From the NCBI RefSeq assembly GCF_030548465.1, contig NZ_JAUOSF010000002.1, positions 434,001 through 498,000 on the forward strand: a stretch of DNA of 64,000 nucleotides, written 5' to 3'. Shown here piece by piece: positions 1-8,894 of this stretch. Numbering within the stretch: position 1 is the stretch's first letter; the number at the start of each line of letters is the position of its first letter. The translations under genes were made by a program, and so were the position numbers. Source of the stretch: Tamlana sp. 2_MG-2023 (lineage in GTDB: Bacteria; Bacteroidota; Bacteroidia; Flavobacteriales; Flavobacteriaceae). The notes under the pieces are model-generated. The model had not been told where the DNA came from, searched no databases, and was given only the letters and a program-made list of their open reading frames with translations.

Positions 1-554
1 CTGGTTATATTGGAGAAGTAAGACATATTACCACACACTTAAGCAAGCCTCCAAGTGAAACTGATTTATCTAAATCATATAACTGGAGAACAGATGCCAA
101 AATTGCTCCTGCTGGTTATTTTGATGATTTAGCAAGTCATGAATTGGATTTATTTACGTTTTATTTTGGTAATATTACCGAAGCTCAAGGCATTAGCATC
201 AATCAGCAACATTTATATTCAGCGAAAGATGCGGTTACCGCGAGCTGGTTACATGAATCGGGGGTTACAGGCTCTGGAACTTGGAATTTTGGTTGCAATG
301 AGCACACTGATAAAGTTATGATATACGGCTCCAAAGGCACTATAAAATTTTCGGTGTTTCATGAAAACCCAATTATCCTAAAGTGTGAATCCATAAAGAA
401 GGAAGTTTTTATAGAAAACCCTAAACATATACAATACCCCCATGTTGAAAATATGATGTATTATTTTGAAGATCCGACGAAAACGCATCCATCAACAGGG
501 GAAACAGCCCTTCACACCAGTTGGGTTATGGATAAAATACTTGGTCGAATATAA
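1..554 (+). CDS. Gfo/Idh/MocA-family oxidoreductase, C-terminal part (cut by window edge)
   Basis: The reading frame is open from base 3 (GYIGEVRHITTHL…) to the TAA at 552–554, so only about the last 183 residues are present and the N-terminal NAD(P)-binding Rossmann half lies outside the window. The visible part matches the C-terminal alpha/beta domain of this family: a GYFDDLASHELDLF segment, where conserved D and H residues help form the sugar-binding site, and later a sheet-forming TGSGTWNFGC / VMIYGSKGTIKFSVF segment. Members are NAD(P)-dependent sugar or polyol dehydrogenases acting in the cytoplasm. The substrate cannot be told from this fragment. A strong terminator follows within 30 bases, so this is the last gene of its transcript. 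Confidence 0.85.
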   Translation, partial: GYIGEVRHITTHLSKPPSETDLSKSYNWRTDAKIAPAGYFDDLASHELDLFTFYFGNITEAQGISINQQHLYSAKDAVTASWLHESGVTGSGTWNFGCNEHTDKVMIYGSKGTIKFSVFHENPIILKCESIKKEVFIENPKHIQYPHVENMMYYFEDPTKTHPSTGETALHTSWVMDKILGRI

Positions 555-582
555 TAAGATTACCATTCTATTTAAATAATAA

Positions 583-615
583 AAAACCTCAATACCACAA
601 ATATTGAGGTTTTTC
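583..615 (+). terminator. Rho-independent terminator after the oxidoreductase
   Basis: Hairpin AAACCTCAATA / TATTGAGGTTT with a 7-base loop, followed by a short T run. It lies 29 bases after the stop codon. Confidence 0.85.
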
Positions 616-675
616 TATTAAATACAATTGAGATCAGTAACTAGTTACATACTTTTAAGATGAAATTTAACCGAA

Positions 676-744
676 TGTCAGGTCGAGCGCAATCGAGATC
701 CCATTTTTAACACCGAAAAGTTCTCGACTCCGCTCGAACTGTCA
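676..744. repeat. Imperfect inverted repeat in the 555–918 intergenic gap
   Basis: The arms 676–699 and 721–744 (right-arm core CTCGACTCCGCTCGAACTG) are complementary at about 19 of 24 positions around a 21-base loop. A related single arm recurs at 49272–49295. The word looks like the dispersed intergenic repeats common in Flavobacteriaceae genomes (from memory). The rest of the 364-base gap (745–918) is AT-rich and I see nothing else in it. Confidence 0.55.
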
Positions 745-918
745 ATAGTACTACATACAACATTCTCATTTTCAAATTTATATCGAGTTTAAAATTGTAA
801 GTATTTATCTATATGTTACTATAGTGTAATTTGATTAATTCTTTATTCAGAATGTTTTAATGACTTTTTCAAAATATTAAACTGTTTTTCTGTATTTTAA
901 TCCTTATAAGAATTCAAC

Positions 919-1866
919 ATGATTTATAGTAAAAAAGCAATTGTTTGGGATTTCTCGATTTTACAATTAACCGAAAACAAGTTCTGGTGTCGAGGTGTTG
1001 TTCTGAAGGGAAACAAACCATGGCAGAACAAAAAAAATAATACATTAAGAAATGCTTTAAGTGTACTTAAAACGTATTTCAGGCCAGTATACGCAAATCA
1101 AGAAATTAAAATTCATTTACAAGGAAAAACGATTACCACAGAAACCGATGCCCGAGGTCGATTTGAAATTATATTGGAAACTAATTCCTTAGAAGTTAAA
1201 ATCATGATGGATGATTCATACTTGAACATCGAAAATAATTATGTTACCACTTTTACTGCGCCTTCGGGATATTTAGACATAATTTCAGACATTGACGACA
1301 CTATTTTGGTATCTAATACTTCAAATTTATTTAAAAGAATTAAAACCTTATTGTTTTTTGTTCCCGAAAAAAGAGATGTCATCGTATTTACACAAAAGAT
1401 ATTTCAAGAATGGCAAGAAGTAAATCCGAGACTTTTTTATGTTTCGAAAAGTGAAAGTAATTTATACGGTATTTTAACAGCTTTTATAAAATATAATAGC
1501 CTACCGAAAGGTTTGTTAATATTAACGCCTTATTTAAATTTTACGCAATTAATTAAAGGGTATAAACCTGAAAATTTTAAACTTGATGCCGTTCGTTTTT
1601 TAATCAAGAATACCAGGAGTGAAAAATATGTTTTGGTGGGTGATGATAGTCAGAAAGATATGTTCATTTATACAATCATTGCCAATGAGTTTCCCGAATT
1701 AATTTTAAAAATTTATATTAGACAAACGGGTAAAAAAGTTAGTAAAAGTCAAAGTCGAATGTGGCAAAACCTAACAGCCACAGGGATTTCTGCTTCATAC
1801 TTTTTACCTGAACATGAAGATGCCGTTTTAGAAGAAATCAAGAAGTTAAAACTTAAATTAATATGA
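919..1866 (+). CDS. App1-type phosphatidate phosphatase family protein (DUF2183)
   Basis: 315 residues. The HAD-like nucleophile motif DIDDT is at residues 124–128 (context SDIDDTILVSNTSNLF), as in the catalytic domain of yeast App1, which removes phosphate from phosphatidate. The N-terminal 115 residues look like a beta-rich domain, also usual in the family (an EIKIHLQGKTITTETDARGRF stretch, like a transthyretin-type fold). VLVGDDSQKD near residue 240 fits the C-terminal HAD acidic motif. No signal peptide is visible. The stop codon overlaps the start of the lipid-kinase-like gene by 4 bases (ATGA), so the two are co-translated. Activity on phosphatidate is inferred from the family; the substrate could be another lipid phosphate. 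Confidence 0.8.
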   Translation: MIYSKKAIVWDFSILQLTENKFWCRGVVLKGNKPWQNKKNNTLRNALSVLKTYFRPVYANQEIKIHLQGKTITTETDARGRFEIILETNSLEVKIMMDDSYLNIENNYVTTFTAPSGYLDIISDIDDTILVSNTSNLFKRIKTLLFFVPEKRDVIVFTQKIFQEWQEVNPRLFYVSKSESNLYGILTAFIKYNSLPKGLLILTPYLNFTQLIKGYKPENFKLDAVRFLIKNTRSEKYVLVGDDSQKDMFIYTIIANEFPELILKIYIRQTGKKVSKSQSRMWQNLTATGISASYFLPEHEDAVLEEIKKLKLKLI

Positions 1867-2756
1867 GATTATTATTTGTAGTCAATCCGATTTCCGGAGG
1901 TGTAAACAAGGAGCCTTTTTTAAAAGAAGCAAAATCTATTTGCAAAAACTACGGACTTGAATTTAAAATTTTTACAACTACAGGGGTTAACGACAACGAA
2001 GAATTGAGTAAGGTTTTAAAGCGTTATCATCCAAATAAAGTTGTTTCGGTTGGTGGCGATGGCACAACACTGTTTACAGCTATTAATTTACTAAACACAG
2101 AAATTCCTATGGGAATTATTCCTTTAGGTTCTGCAAATGGCATGGCTGTTGAATTAGGTGTACCTCAAAAACCCATTGAAGCTTTTAAAGATATTATCAT
2201 GTCCAATATTATTGGTGATTTAGATTTGATTTGTGTGAACAAAAAGCATTATTGTATTCATATTGGCGATGTTGGAATTAATGCCACTATTGTTGATGGC
2301 TACGAAAAGGATGCAAATAGAGGCATGGCAACTTATGCAAAGTATTTTGTAGATGCATTAAGCAAAACAGAACCTTTTAAAATAGAAATTGAATGCAATA
2401 ATGAAGTGCAGCATTATGAAGGCGTTATGTTAGGAATTTGTAATGCAAGAAAGTATGGCACAGGCGTTCCTTTAAGTTTAGAAGGAAATCCAATGGATGG
2501 CCTGTTTGAAATTGTTATCATCGAAAAAATTAATGCCAACGTACTCATCAAAGCAGGGCTTTCTAGTTTTGATGAGAATTTTTTAGATAGCCAAAACCAG
2601 ACGCTTATTACGACATCAAAAGCTATAGTTCATTTTACTGAACCCCGATTACTTCAGTTAGATGGCGAAATTATCGGAGATTTTAAGACTTTAGAAATCA
2701 AAATGCTAAAAGGAGCCGTTAAACTAATAACAACTAAGTGCAATGTTTATTTATAG
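1863..2756 (+). CDS. Diacylglycerol kinase family lipid kinase (YegS/BmrU-like)
   Basis: 297 residues, the usual length for bacterial DagK/YegS proteins. It opens with LLFVVNPISGG, a typical first strand, and carries the nucleotide-binding motif GGDGT at residues 64–68, followed by IPLGSANGMAVELG, a version of the GTGNDFAR loop. LDGE in the C-terminal domain is also characteristic. Family members phosphorylate diacylglycerol or related lipids with ATP at the inner membrane face. Its ATG lies inside the stop codon of the App1-type phosphatase gene. The pair could therefore interconvert a lipid and its phosphate, or act on different lipids; the sequence does not decide. Confidence 0.85.
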   Translation: MRLLFVVNPISGGVNKEPFLKEAKSICKNYGLEFKIFTTTGVNDNEELSKVLKRYHPNKVVSVGGDGTTLFTAINLLNTEIPMGIIPLGSANGMAVELGVPQKPIEAFKDIIMSNIIGDLDLICVNKKHYCIHIGDVGINATIVDGYEKDANRGMATYAKYFVDALSKTEPFKIEIECNNEVQHYEGVMLGICNARKYGTGVPLSLEGNPMDGLFEIVIIEKINANVLIKAGLSSFDENFLDSQNQTLITTSKAIVHFTEPRLLQLDGEIIGDFKTLEIKMLKGAVKLITTKCNVYL

Positions 2757-2812
2757 TACTAGCCTTTGGTAAAATCAACTAAAATACCTGTAAATCTTTA
2801 AAAGTTTAGACA

Positions 2813-3544
2813 TTACTTTTTATTCTTTACATAAATCAATTTAAAACGCCCATTGGTTTGATCGCGTTGTTCTAACTCAAATTGATCTAAAGATTTAAAT
2901 AATGGTGTTAATTTTTCAAAACCAAAATTACGAGAATCGAAATTGGGTTGTTTTTTTATAATTAGCGACCCTACATCTCCTAAAAACGCCCAGCCATCAT
3001 CATCTGCAGAATCTTCAACAGTATTTTTCAGGAACTGAATAACCTTTGGTGTGATATTATATAAATTTTCTTTTGCTTTTGGAGCACCATCTGATGGTTT
3101 TTCAGAATCCTTCTTTAAAATTTCTAGGTAAATAAACTTATCACAAGCTACTATAAATGGATTTGGCGTTTTCTTCTCCCCCATCCCGTAAACAACCAAA
3201 CCGGCTTCACGTAAACGTGTCGCTAATTTAGTAAAGTCACTATCTGAAGATACCAAGCAAAAACCATTCACTTTTTCTGAATATAAAATATCCATGGCAT
3301 CAATAATCATCGCTGAATCTGTAGCATTTTTACCAGTGGTATAACCATATTGCTGAATTGGCGTAATAGCGTTTTCTAGAAGTATGTTTTTCCATTTAGC
3401 TAAATAAGGCTTGGTCCAGTCGCCGTAAATCCTTTTTAATGTTGGCGTGCCGTATTTAGCAATTTCCTCCATCATTTCAGAAATATACTTTGCGGGAATG
3501 TTATCACCATCAATTAAAACTGCAATTTTTGTGTCTTTTATCAT
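2813..3544 (-). CDS. NYN-domain (LabA/PIN-like) protein with C-terminal OST-HTH/LOTUS-like domain
   Basis: 243 residues. The N-terminal half is a NYN/LabA PIN-like domain: IAVLIDGDNIP (D12, D14, N15) at the start and VNGFCLVSSDSDFTKLATRL around residue 100, the acidic residues expected to bind Mg2+ at an RNase-type site. Residues about 155–240 (ITPKVIQFLKNTV…WAFLGDVGSLI…FDSRNFGFEKL) match an OST-HTH/LOTUS winged helix, an RNA-binding module often found with NYN domains. It is likely a cytoplasmic RNA-directed nuclease or RNA-binding protein; the target is unknown. The gene is monocistronic and convergent with the lipid kinase gene. Confidence 0.8.
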   Translation of the reverse strand: MIKDTKIAVLIDGDNIPAKYISEMMEEIAKYGTPTLKRIYGDWTKPYLAKWKNILLENAITPIQQYGYTTGKNATDSAMIIDAMDILYSEKVNGFCLVSSDSDFTKLATRLREAGLVVYGMGEKKTPNPFIVACDKFIYLEILKKDSEKPSDGAPKAKENLYNITPKVIQFLKNTVEDSADDDGWAFLGDVGSLIIKKQPNFDSRNFGFEKLTPLFKSLDQFELEQRDQTNGRFKLIYVKNKK

Positions 3545-3693
3545 AAGTTTTAAATATAAGTAAATTTGAAACCTTAATTAGGTTTTTGACTACTAATTTT
3601 TTTTAACTTTCATTTAAATGGTTTTAAATTAAAATATAAGTATTTTTATAGCTTATATTTTAAATAACCAAATTAAAAATCGTAATTGATACT

Positions 3694-6297
3694 ATGAGTT
3701 TACCCAAAAAATCATTCAGGTTTCTCTGTCTCTTATTTTTGTCAATCTTTATTTTTTCTTCTCAAAACGCTGAAGCACAAAGAAAAAACAGAAAAAACAA
3801 GAAAGATAAAACAGAGACTTCGGCTGAATCATCTGAAAAAAAATCCAAAGAAAAATCTATTACCGAATTAACCAAATCTAGTGAAAAATCTGAAGGTTTA
3901 TTTACCATTTATCAAGATTCAGTGAATGGAACAATAAAAATGTTGATTTCAGAAGATCAAATAGGTAAAGAATTTATTTATTTCAGTCAAATTTCTGATG
4001 GTGTAATGGATGCTGGCAGAATCAACAGAGGCTCTTACAGAGGGTCAAAAGTCTTTAAAATTGAAAAATATTTTGATAAAATTCAGTTTATAACACAGAA
4101 TACATCATTCTATTTTAATCCTGAAAGCCCTTTAGCAAAATCTGAAGGAGCCAACATAAGTCATGGAACAATGGCTAGTATTAAAATTGATAGCTATGAT
4201 AAAGATAGTGGACAATATTTAATTGATGTTAATGATTTGTTTTTAGATGAAACATTATCTCAAATTAAACCAGCAGCACGCCCTGGGCAATCTCCCACAG
4301 ATTTTAAGCTAGGCAAACTAAGCAAGGATAAAAGCAGAATAAATGCTATTAAAAATTATCCTGAAAACACTGATGTGGCCATTGAATATGTATATTCGTC
4401 ACCTTCTGTACTTAATAATGGTTCTGAGGCCGTGGCCGACGGAAGAAATGTGAGTATAAAAGTGCACCATAGTTTTATAGCTATGCCAAACAATACATAT
4501 CAGCCTCGTTTTGATGATCCTAGAGTTGGTTATTTTTTAACCGAAGTAAACGACCAAACAGCTACAAATTCTACGCCATATAGAGATTTAGTTCACAGGT
4601 GGAATTTACAAAAGAAAAATCCTGAATTAGAAATTTCTGAACCTGTTGAGCCTATCACTTGGTGGATTGAAAATTCAACACCATTAGAGTGGCGTGAAAC
4701 CATTAAAGCAGGTGTGTTAAAATGGAATGTTGCTTTTGAAAAAGCTGGCTTTAAAAATGCACTTGTAGTTAAAGTTCAACCTGATGATGCCGATTGGGAT
4801 GCTGGAGATATTAGATACAATGTTTTACGCTGGACGTCTTCTCCAAAACCTCCATTTGGTGGTTATGGCCCTAGTTTTGTCAACCCAAAAACAGGTCAAA
4901 TTTTAGGTGCGGATATCATGCTAGAATTTGTTCATTTTACAAATCGTGTATTTTACGATAAAGTATACAGTCTAGCTGCTTCGCAACAAGCTTATGATGG
5001 TAAAGCTTATAATTATGATGGAGATGAACATCATTCTTGTGCATTTTCAGATACGATGCATAATGATTTTATGTTTGCAAACGCTGTAGCTAGTGTTACT
5101 GGAGCTTCAGACTTAGAAATGGAAGGCATTAAAAAAGAATCAATGCTTGCGCTTATTATGCATGAAGTTGGTCATACTTTAGGCTTGAATCATAACATGA
5201 AAGCGAGTCAGTTGTTTTCGCCTGAAGAGCTTGCCAATCCCGAGTTTATTGAAGGAAAGTGTTTAACTGGATCTGTAATGGATTATGCGACTCTCAATAT
5301 TACTAAAGACCGTAGTAAGCAAGGGCAATATAGTGACGTTGCAGTTGGTCCTTATGATATTTGGGCTATTCAGTTTGGATATACACCTTTTAAAACAGGT
5401 AAAGAACGTCATGATTTATTAAGTCAGTCCACTAAACCAGAGCTTACTTTTGGAAATGATGCTGATGATATGCGTTCTCCTGGGAAAGCGATTGACCCTA
5501 GAGTTATGATTAATGACCAATCAAATGATGCTATAACATACTCAGTAGACCGCATTGAACTATGTAATGCATTGATGAAAAATGTAAAATCACAATTCAC
5601 CAATACCGATGAATCTTACCAAGAATTACGTCGTGTTTACTACCTATTAAGCAGTCAAAAAGCTGGAGCTGCAGGTGTTATTTCTAGATATATAGGTGGT
5701 GTTTATGTAGATCGTGCTATGGCAGGACAAGAAGGTGGTACTCAACCTTACACTCCAGTAAGTTTGGATGATCAAAAAAGAGCTATGAAGGCTTTAAATG
5801 ATTATGTATTCGCTCCAGATGCTTTTAACGCTCCCGATGACTTGTATAATTATTTAGCGATGCAACGTCGTGGATTTAATTTTAGAACGCCTGAAGACCC
5901 TAAAATACATGAACAAATCTTAACCTACCAAAAGAATGTATTAACACACTTATTGCATCCTAATACTTTACAGCGTATTTCCGATTCAGAATTATACGGT
6001 AATGAATATCATTTGTCAACCGAAATGAACGATCTAAATGATGCTATTTTTAAAGCTGATATTTCAGGTAACGTAAATTCATTTAGACAAAATTTACAAT
6101 TAGATTACACAAATATGCTCGTTGATATGTTGACGGGGAAAGACCGTAGTAAGTTTACAAATAATGCCAAATCGATGGCGTTATACAATTTGAAGAACAT
6201 TAGAAATTGGGCTACGCCTTCTGGCAATATAGCTTCAAAAGCGCACAAACAACATTTAAGAACCTTGATCGATAATGCAATTAAGGAAATAAAATAG
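3694..6297 (+). CDS. Secreted zinc-dependent metalloprotease (DUF5117/DUF5118-type, metzincin-like)
   Basis: 867 residues. An N-terminal signal peptide (FLCLLFLSIFIFSSQNAEA) is followed by a lysine-rich linker. The zinc motif HEVGHTLGLNH begins at residue 490 and has the extended HExxHxxGxxH metzincin form, with a downstream SVMDY Met-turn, so the enzyme should be active. The upstream region (about 60–300) matches DUF5118/DUF5117, the long N-terminal part of this Bacteroidota family. The natural substrate is unknown. A periplasmic or outer-membrane location is likely; I see no C-terminal T9SS sorting domain. The gene stands alone and ends at a perfect-palindrome terminator. Confidence 0.88.
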   Translation: MSLPKKSFRFLCLLFLSIFIFSSQNAEAQRKNRKNKKDKTETSAESSEKKSKEKSITELTKSSEKSEGLFTIYQDSVNGTIKMLISEDQIGKEFIYFSQISDGVMDAGRINRGSYRGSKVFKIEKYFDKIQFITQNTSFYFNPESPLAKSEGANISHGTMASIKIDSYDKDSGQYLIDVNDLFLDETLSQIKPAARPGQSPTDFKLGKLSKDKSRINAIKNYPENTDVAIEYVYSSPSVLNNGSEAVADGRNVSIKVHHSFIAMPNNTYQPRFDDPRVGYFLTEVNDQTATNSTPYRDLVHRWNLQKKNPELEISEPVEPITWWIENSTPLEWRETIKAGVLKWNVAFEKAGFKNALVVKVQPDDADWDAGDIRYNVLRWTSSPKPPFGGYGPSFVNPKTGQILGADIMLEFVHFTNRVFYDKVYSLAASQQAYDGKAYNYDGDEHHSCAFSDTMHNDFMFANAVASVTGASDLEMEGIKKESMLALIMHEVGHTLGLNHNMKASQLFSPEELANPEFIEGKCLTGSVMDYATLNITKDRSKQGQYSDVAVGPYDIWAIQFGYTPFKTGKERHDLLSQSTKPELTFGNDADDMRSPGKAIDPRVMINDQSNDAITYSVDRIELCNALMKNVKSQFTNTDESYQELRRVYYLLSSQKAGAAGVISRYIGGVYVDRAMAGQEGGTQPYTPVSLDDQKRAMKALNDYVFAPDAFNAPDDLYNYLAMQRRGFNFRTPEDPKIHEQILTYQKNVLTHLLHPNTLQRISDSELYGNEYHLSTEMNDLNDAIFKADISGNVNSFRQNLQLDYTNMLVDMLTGKDRSKFTNNAKSMALYNLKNIRNWATPSGNIASKAHKQHLRTLIDNAIKEIK

Positions 6298-6321
6298 ACG
6301 TTTTTTACATATAAAAAAATT

Positions 6322-6353
6322 AAAGCCAAGTTGATATCAACTTGGCTTTTAAA
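6322..6353. terminator. Bidirectional terminator between metalloprotease and acyltransferase genes
   Basis: A perfect 28-base palindrome (arm AAAGCCAAGTTGAT) with T runs at the right end and A runs at the left end. It can serve both the plus-strand protease gene and the minus-strand kdn/kds cluster. Confidence 0.85.
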
Positions 6354-6418
6354 TTAATTATATATTTTTTATAAAACTGATTTGAAACACATTATACTAC
6401 GCATCTTAAAGTTTAAGT

Positions 6419-6967
6419 TTAAGAATACTTGGAAACTTTACCTTTTACATTATCGAAAAAACTGTAAATATATTTAAAGTCTTCTTCTATATTATCTGTT
6501 GGATAGAAAGGTTCTGAAACCAAGTTTTGCTTATTTTCATAATCGAGAGTAAACATAATTATTGGAACATTCGCCTTTTTAGCTATGTAGTAAAAACCTG
6601 TTCTGAATTTTTCAACTTTTTGTCGTGTACCTTCAGGGGCTAATGCTATTCTAAACTCCTCTTTATCATCAAATAATTTAGCAATGGCATCAACTTTATT
6701 TTCGTTTTCTTGACGATTTATAGGACTACCACCAACAGCTCTCAAGAACCAACCTAATGGAAAAACAAAAAGTTCTTTTTTTGCAATAAAATTACTTTTA
6801 AGCTGTACAACTGCACGCATTAAAACACCAATATAAAAATCGTGCCAACTGGTGTGTGGTGCAGCTATAAGAATAGCTTTTTTAACTGTATTTTTAGAAA
6901 AGTTTGTATTACCTATAATGCGCCACCCTAACCATTTAATATAAATTAACTTAGCTAGACTTTGCAT
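6419..6967 (-). CDS. PlsC-like lysophospholipid acyltransferase
   Basis: 182 residues. The acyltransferase HX4D motif is present as HTSWHD (H38, D43), followed by a block with SPINR and then APEGTRQKVEKFRTGFYYIA, the EGTR acyl-acceptor motif. A hydrophobic N-terminus suggests membrane association. The family transfers fatty acids to lysophosphatidate-type acceptors. It is short compared with PlsC (about 240 residues) but like the compact 1-acylglycerol-3-phosphate acyltransferases of Flavobacteria. It lies only 4 bases downstream of the KdnB gene and is last in the LPS cluster, so an LPS-related acceptor is possible but unproven. Confidence 0.8.
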   Translation of the reverse strand: MQSLAKLIYIKWLGWRIIGNTNFSKNTVKKAILIAAPHTSWHDFYIGVLMRAVVQLKSNFIAKKELFVFPLGWFLRAVGGSPINRQENENKVDAIAKLFDDKEEFRIALAPEGTRQKVEKFRTGFYYIAKKANVPIIMFTLDYENKQNLVSEPFYPTDNIEEDFKYIYSFFDNVKGKVSKYS

Positions 6968-6971
6968 GGTA

Positions 6972-8060
6972 TTACATTTTTTGATAAAGTCCTTTTAATT
7001 TTTCTCTTGTGATGGTTTTTTGCCAGTTTTTACCAATCGCATTTTCCCAAAGTGGCTCAAGGCTTAAAGCAACATCAATCATAATATCGAACTCATCATT
7101 ACTTAATTGTGCACAAATACTTTGAGGTAACTCAATGTTATGCTTTATTTTCATTTCTTTAAATAAAGCGACACCTTCTGGGTAAAATTCCTCCAAATGA
7201 TCAAATACTACACAGTTTCCTAACCCATGTTTTGTTCCCAATAAATAAGATAAACCATAACTCATAGCGTGTGCAACACCTACTTGAGAATAAGCAATAC
7301 TCATTCCACCGTGCCAAGACGCCATCATTAATTTTTCTTGAGCTTCTACATCTGATAAATCAGCAAAATCACCTAGGAAAATTTCTTTACATAAATCCAA
7401 AGACTTCTCGCCATAACTTTGACTGAAAGAGTTTAAATAAGAGCCGTTTAATGATTCAATACAGTGAATATAACAATCCATTCCTGTATAAAACCATTGA
7501 TCTTTAGGAACTCCCTTTGTTAATTCTGAATCTAAAATAACTTGGTCAAATGGTGTGAAATCAGAATTTATACCTAACTTTTTCTCAGGACCGGTTAATA
7601 CAGTTGTTCTTGAAACCTCTGCTCCTGTACCTGATATAGTAGGAATGCCAACATGATATATGGCTGGGTTTTTAACCAAATCCCAACCTTGATAATCTTT
7701 AGCCTCACCTTCGTTAGAAAGCATAATAGAAACGGCTTTGGCTAAATCTAAAATTGAGCCTCCTCCTATTCCAATAATCCCTGAAGGACGTTCTTTTGTA
7801 TTTAAAATAATTTCTTCAACAAGCTCATCAACTTGAGTCGTTTTGGGTTCTTCTTTGGTAGAGATGAAAATAATTTTATCATCATAATATAATGATATCC
7901 TAGAAGTTAACTCTGTATTGTTTTTAAAAACATCATCTACCAGAAAAATAAAAGGAGCATTAACACTTAAGCGTTTAGGCGCTAAAATTTCATTTAACTG
8001 ATTAAAACTACCTCTACCAAAAACAACTCTTGGCACCATTGGAAAGTTCTTATAACTCAT
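6972..8060 (-). CDS. kdnB: 3-deoxy-alpha-D-manno-octulosonate 8-oxidase (KdnB), iron-containing alcohol dehydrogenase family
   Basis: 362 residues. The iron-ADH fold is shown by the dinucleotide-binding GGGS at 99–102 (GIGGGSILDLAKAVS), PTISGTGAE, and metal-ligand regions MDCYIHCIESL, SQVGVAHAMSYGLS and GTKHGLGNC. From memory the protein resembles Shewanella KdnB along its whole length, including the FGRGSF start, EEP.T.Q.D.L, YQGWDL and FYPEGVALF. KdnB oxidises C8 of Kdo so that the PLP enzyme KdnA can make 8-amino-Kdo. It shares a cluster with kdsB, which supports this over a generic alcohol dehydrogenase. No kdnA is present in the window. Confidence 0.82.
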   Translation of the reverse strand: MSYKNFPMVPRVVFGRGSFNQLNEILAPKRLSVNAPFIFLVDDVFKNNTELTSRISLYYDDKIIFISTKEEPKTTQVDELVEEIILNTKERPSGIIGIGGGSILDLAKAVSIMLSNEGEAKDYQGWDLVKNPAIYHVGIPTISGTGAEVSRTTVLTGPEKKLGINSDFTPFDQVILDSELTKGVPKDQWFYTGMDCYIHCIESLNGSYLNSFSQSYGEKSLDLCKEIFLGDFADLSDVEAQEKLMMASWHGGMSIAYSQVGVAHAMSYGLSYLLGTKHGLGNCVVFDHLEEFYPEGVALFKEMKIKHNIELPQSICAQLSNDEFDIMIDVALSLEPLWENAIGKNWQKTITREKLKGLYQKM

Positions 8061-8192
8061 TTAACACATTTGTTTTTAGAATTTTCAAAAATACTATTAA
8101 TTTACCTTTTATAGCTGTAATTCTTATCAAATTATTGGACTAATTTACCTGAAACAATCATTACTCCAATAATGGAACAGAAATCTATTAAG

Positions 8193-8894
8193 CTAATTTA
8201 AAATATTTAAAATTTCACTTATAGAATCTATAGTTTTATAAGTTTTACCGTTTGTTTCTTCTTCTTTAACTTCTTCATGCGCCCAGGTGGTATGAAATGG
8301 TACATGAATAGCATGAGCATTGATATTGACCAAAGGTAAAACATCCGATTTTAAAGAATTTCCAACCATTAAAAATTCGGTAGGATCAATCTTTAAATGC
8401 TTTAAGAGCTTTGAATAATTGTCTTCCTTTTTGTCACTTAATACTTCAATGTGATGAAAATATTTTGTTAATCCTGATTTCTCTAGTTTCTGCTCCTGGT
8501 CAAGTAAATCTCCCTTTGTTGCTAATATTAATCTGTATTTTTTTGATAATACCTCTAACACTTCTTCAACACCATCGAGTACTTCAACTGGCATGTTTAA
8601 CATGTTTTTACCAATATTTAGAATAGCTTCAATAGTTTTAGGTGAAACTGTTTTGTTTGATAGTTCTAAGGCACATTCTACCATCGATAAGGTAAAAGCT
8701 TTCACGCCATAACCATATAAAGGCAGGTTACCAATTTCCATTTTAAAAAGCTCTTGATCAATTTTATTAGGAGTTTCGTATTTTGATAGTAGCTTAGAGA
8801 ATTCTACTTCAGCGTCTCTAAAATACGTTTCATTTACCCATAGTGTATCATCGGCATCAAAGCCAATAACTTTTATGTTTTTGTAGTTTACCAT
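8193..8894 (-). CDS. HAD-family hydrolase
   Basis: 233 residues. HAD motif I is FDADDT (nucleophile D13, acid D15). Motif II is LATKGD, with the conserved threonine, and motif III/IV is near [16 protein letters not shown] helical cap lies between motifs I and II, as in subfamily I HADs. It overlaps kdsB by 7 bases, so it is translated with it and may act on a sugar phosphate in the Kdo branch. It is not the small KdsC type, which lacks such a cap. The exact substrate is not evident. Confidence 0.8.
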   Translation of the reverse strand: MVNYKNIKVIGFDADDTLWVNETYFRDAEVEFSKLLSKYETPNKIDQELFKMEIGNLPLYGYGVKAFTLSMVECALELSNKTVSPKTIEAILNIGKNMLNMPVEVLDGVEEVLEVLSKKYRLILATKGDLLDQEQKLEKSGLTKYFHHIEVLSDKKEDNYSKLLKHLKIDPTEFLMVGNSLKSDVLPLVNINAHAIHVPFHTTWAHEEVKEEETNGKTYKTIDSISEILNILN

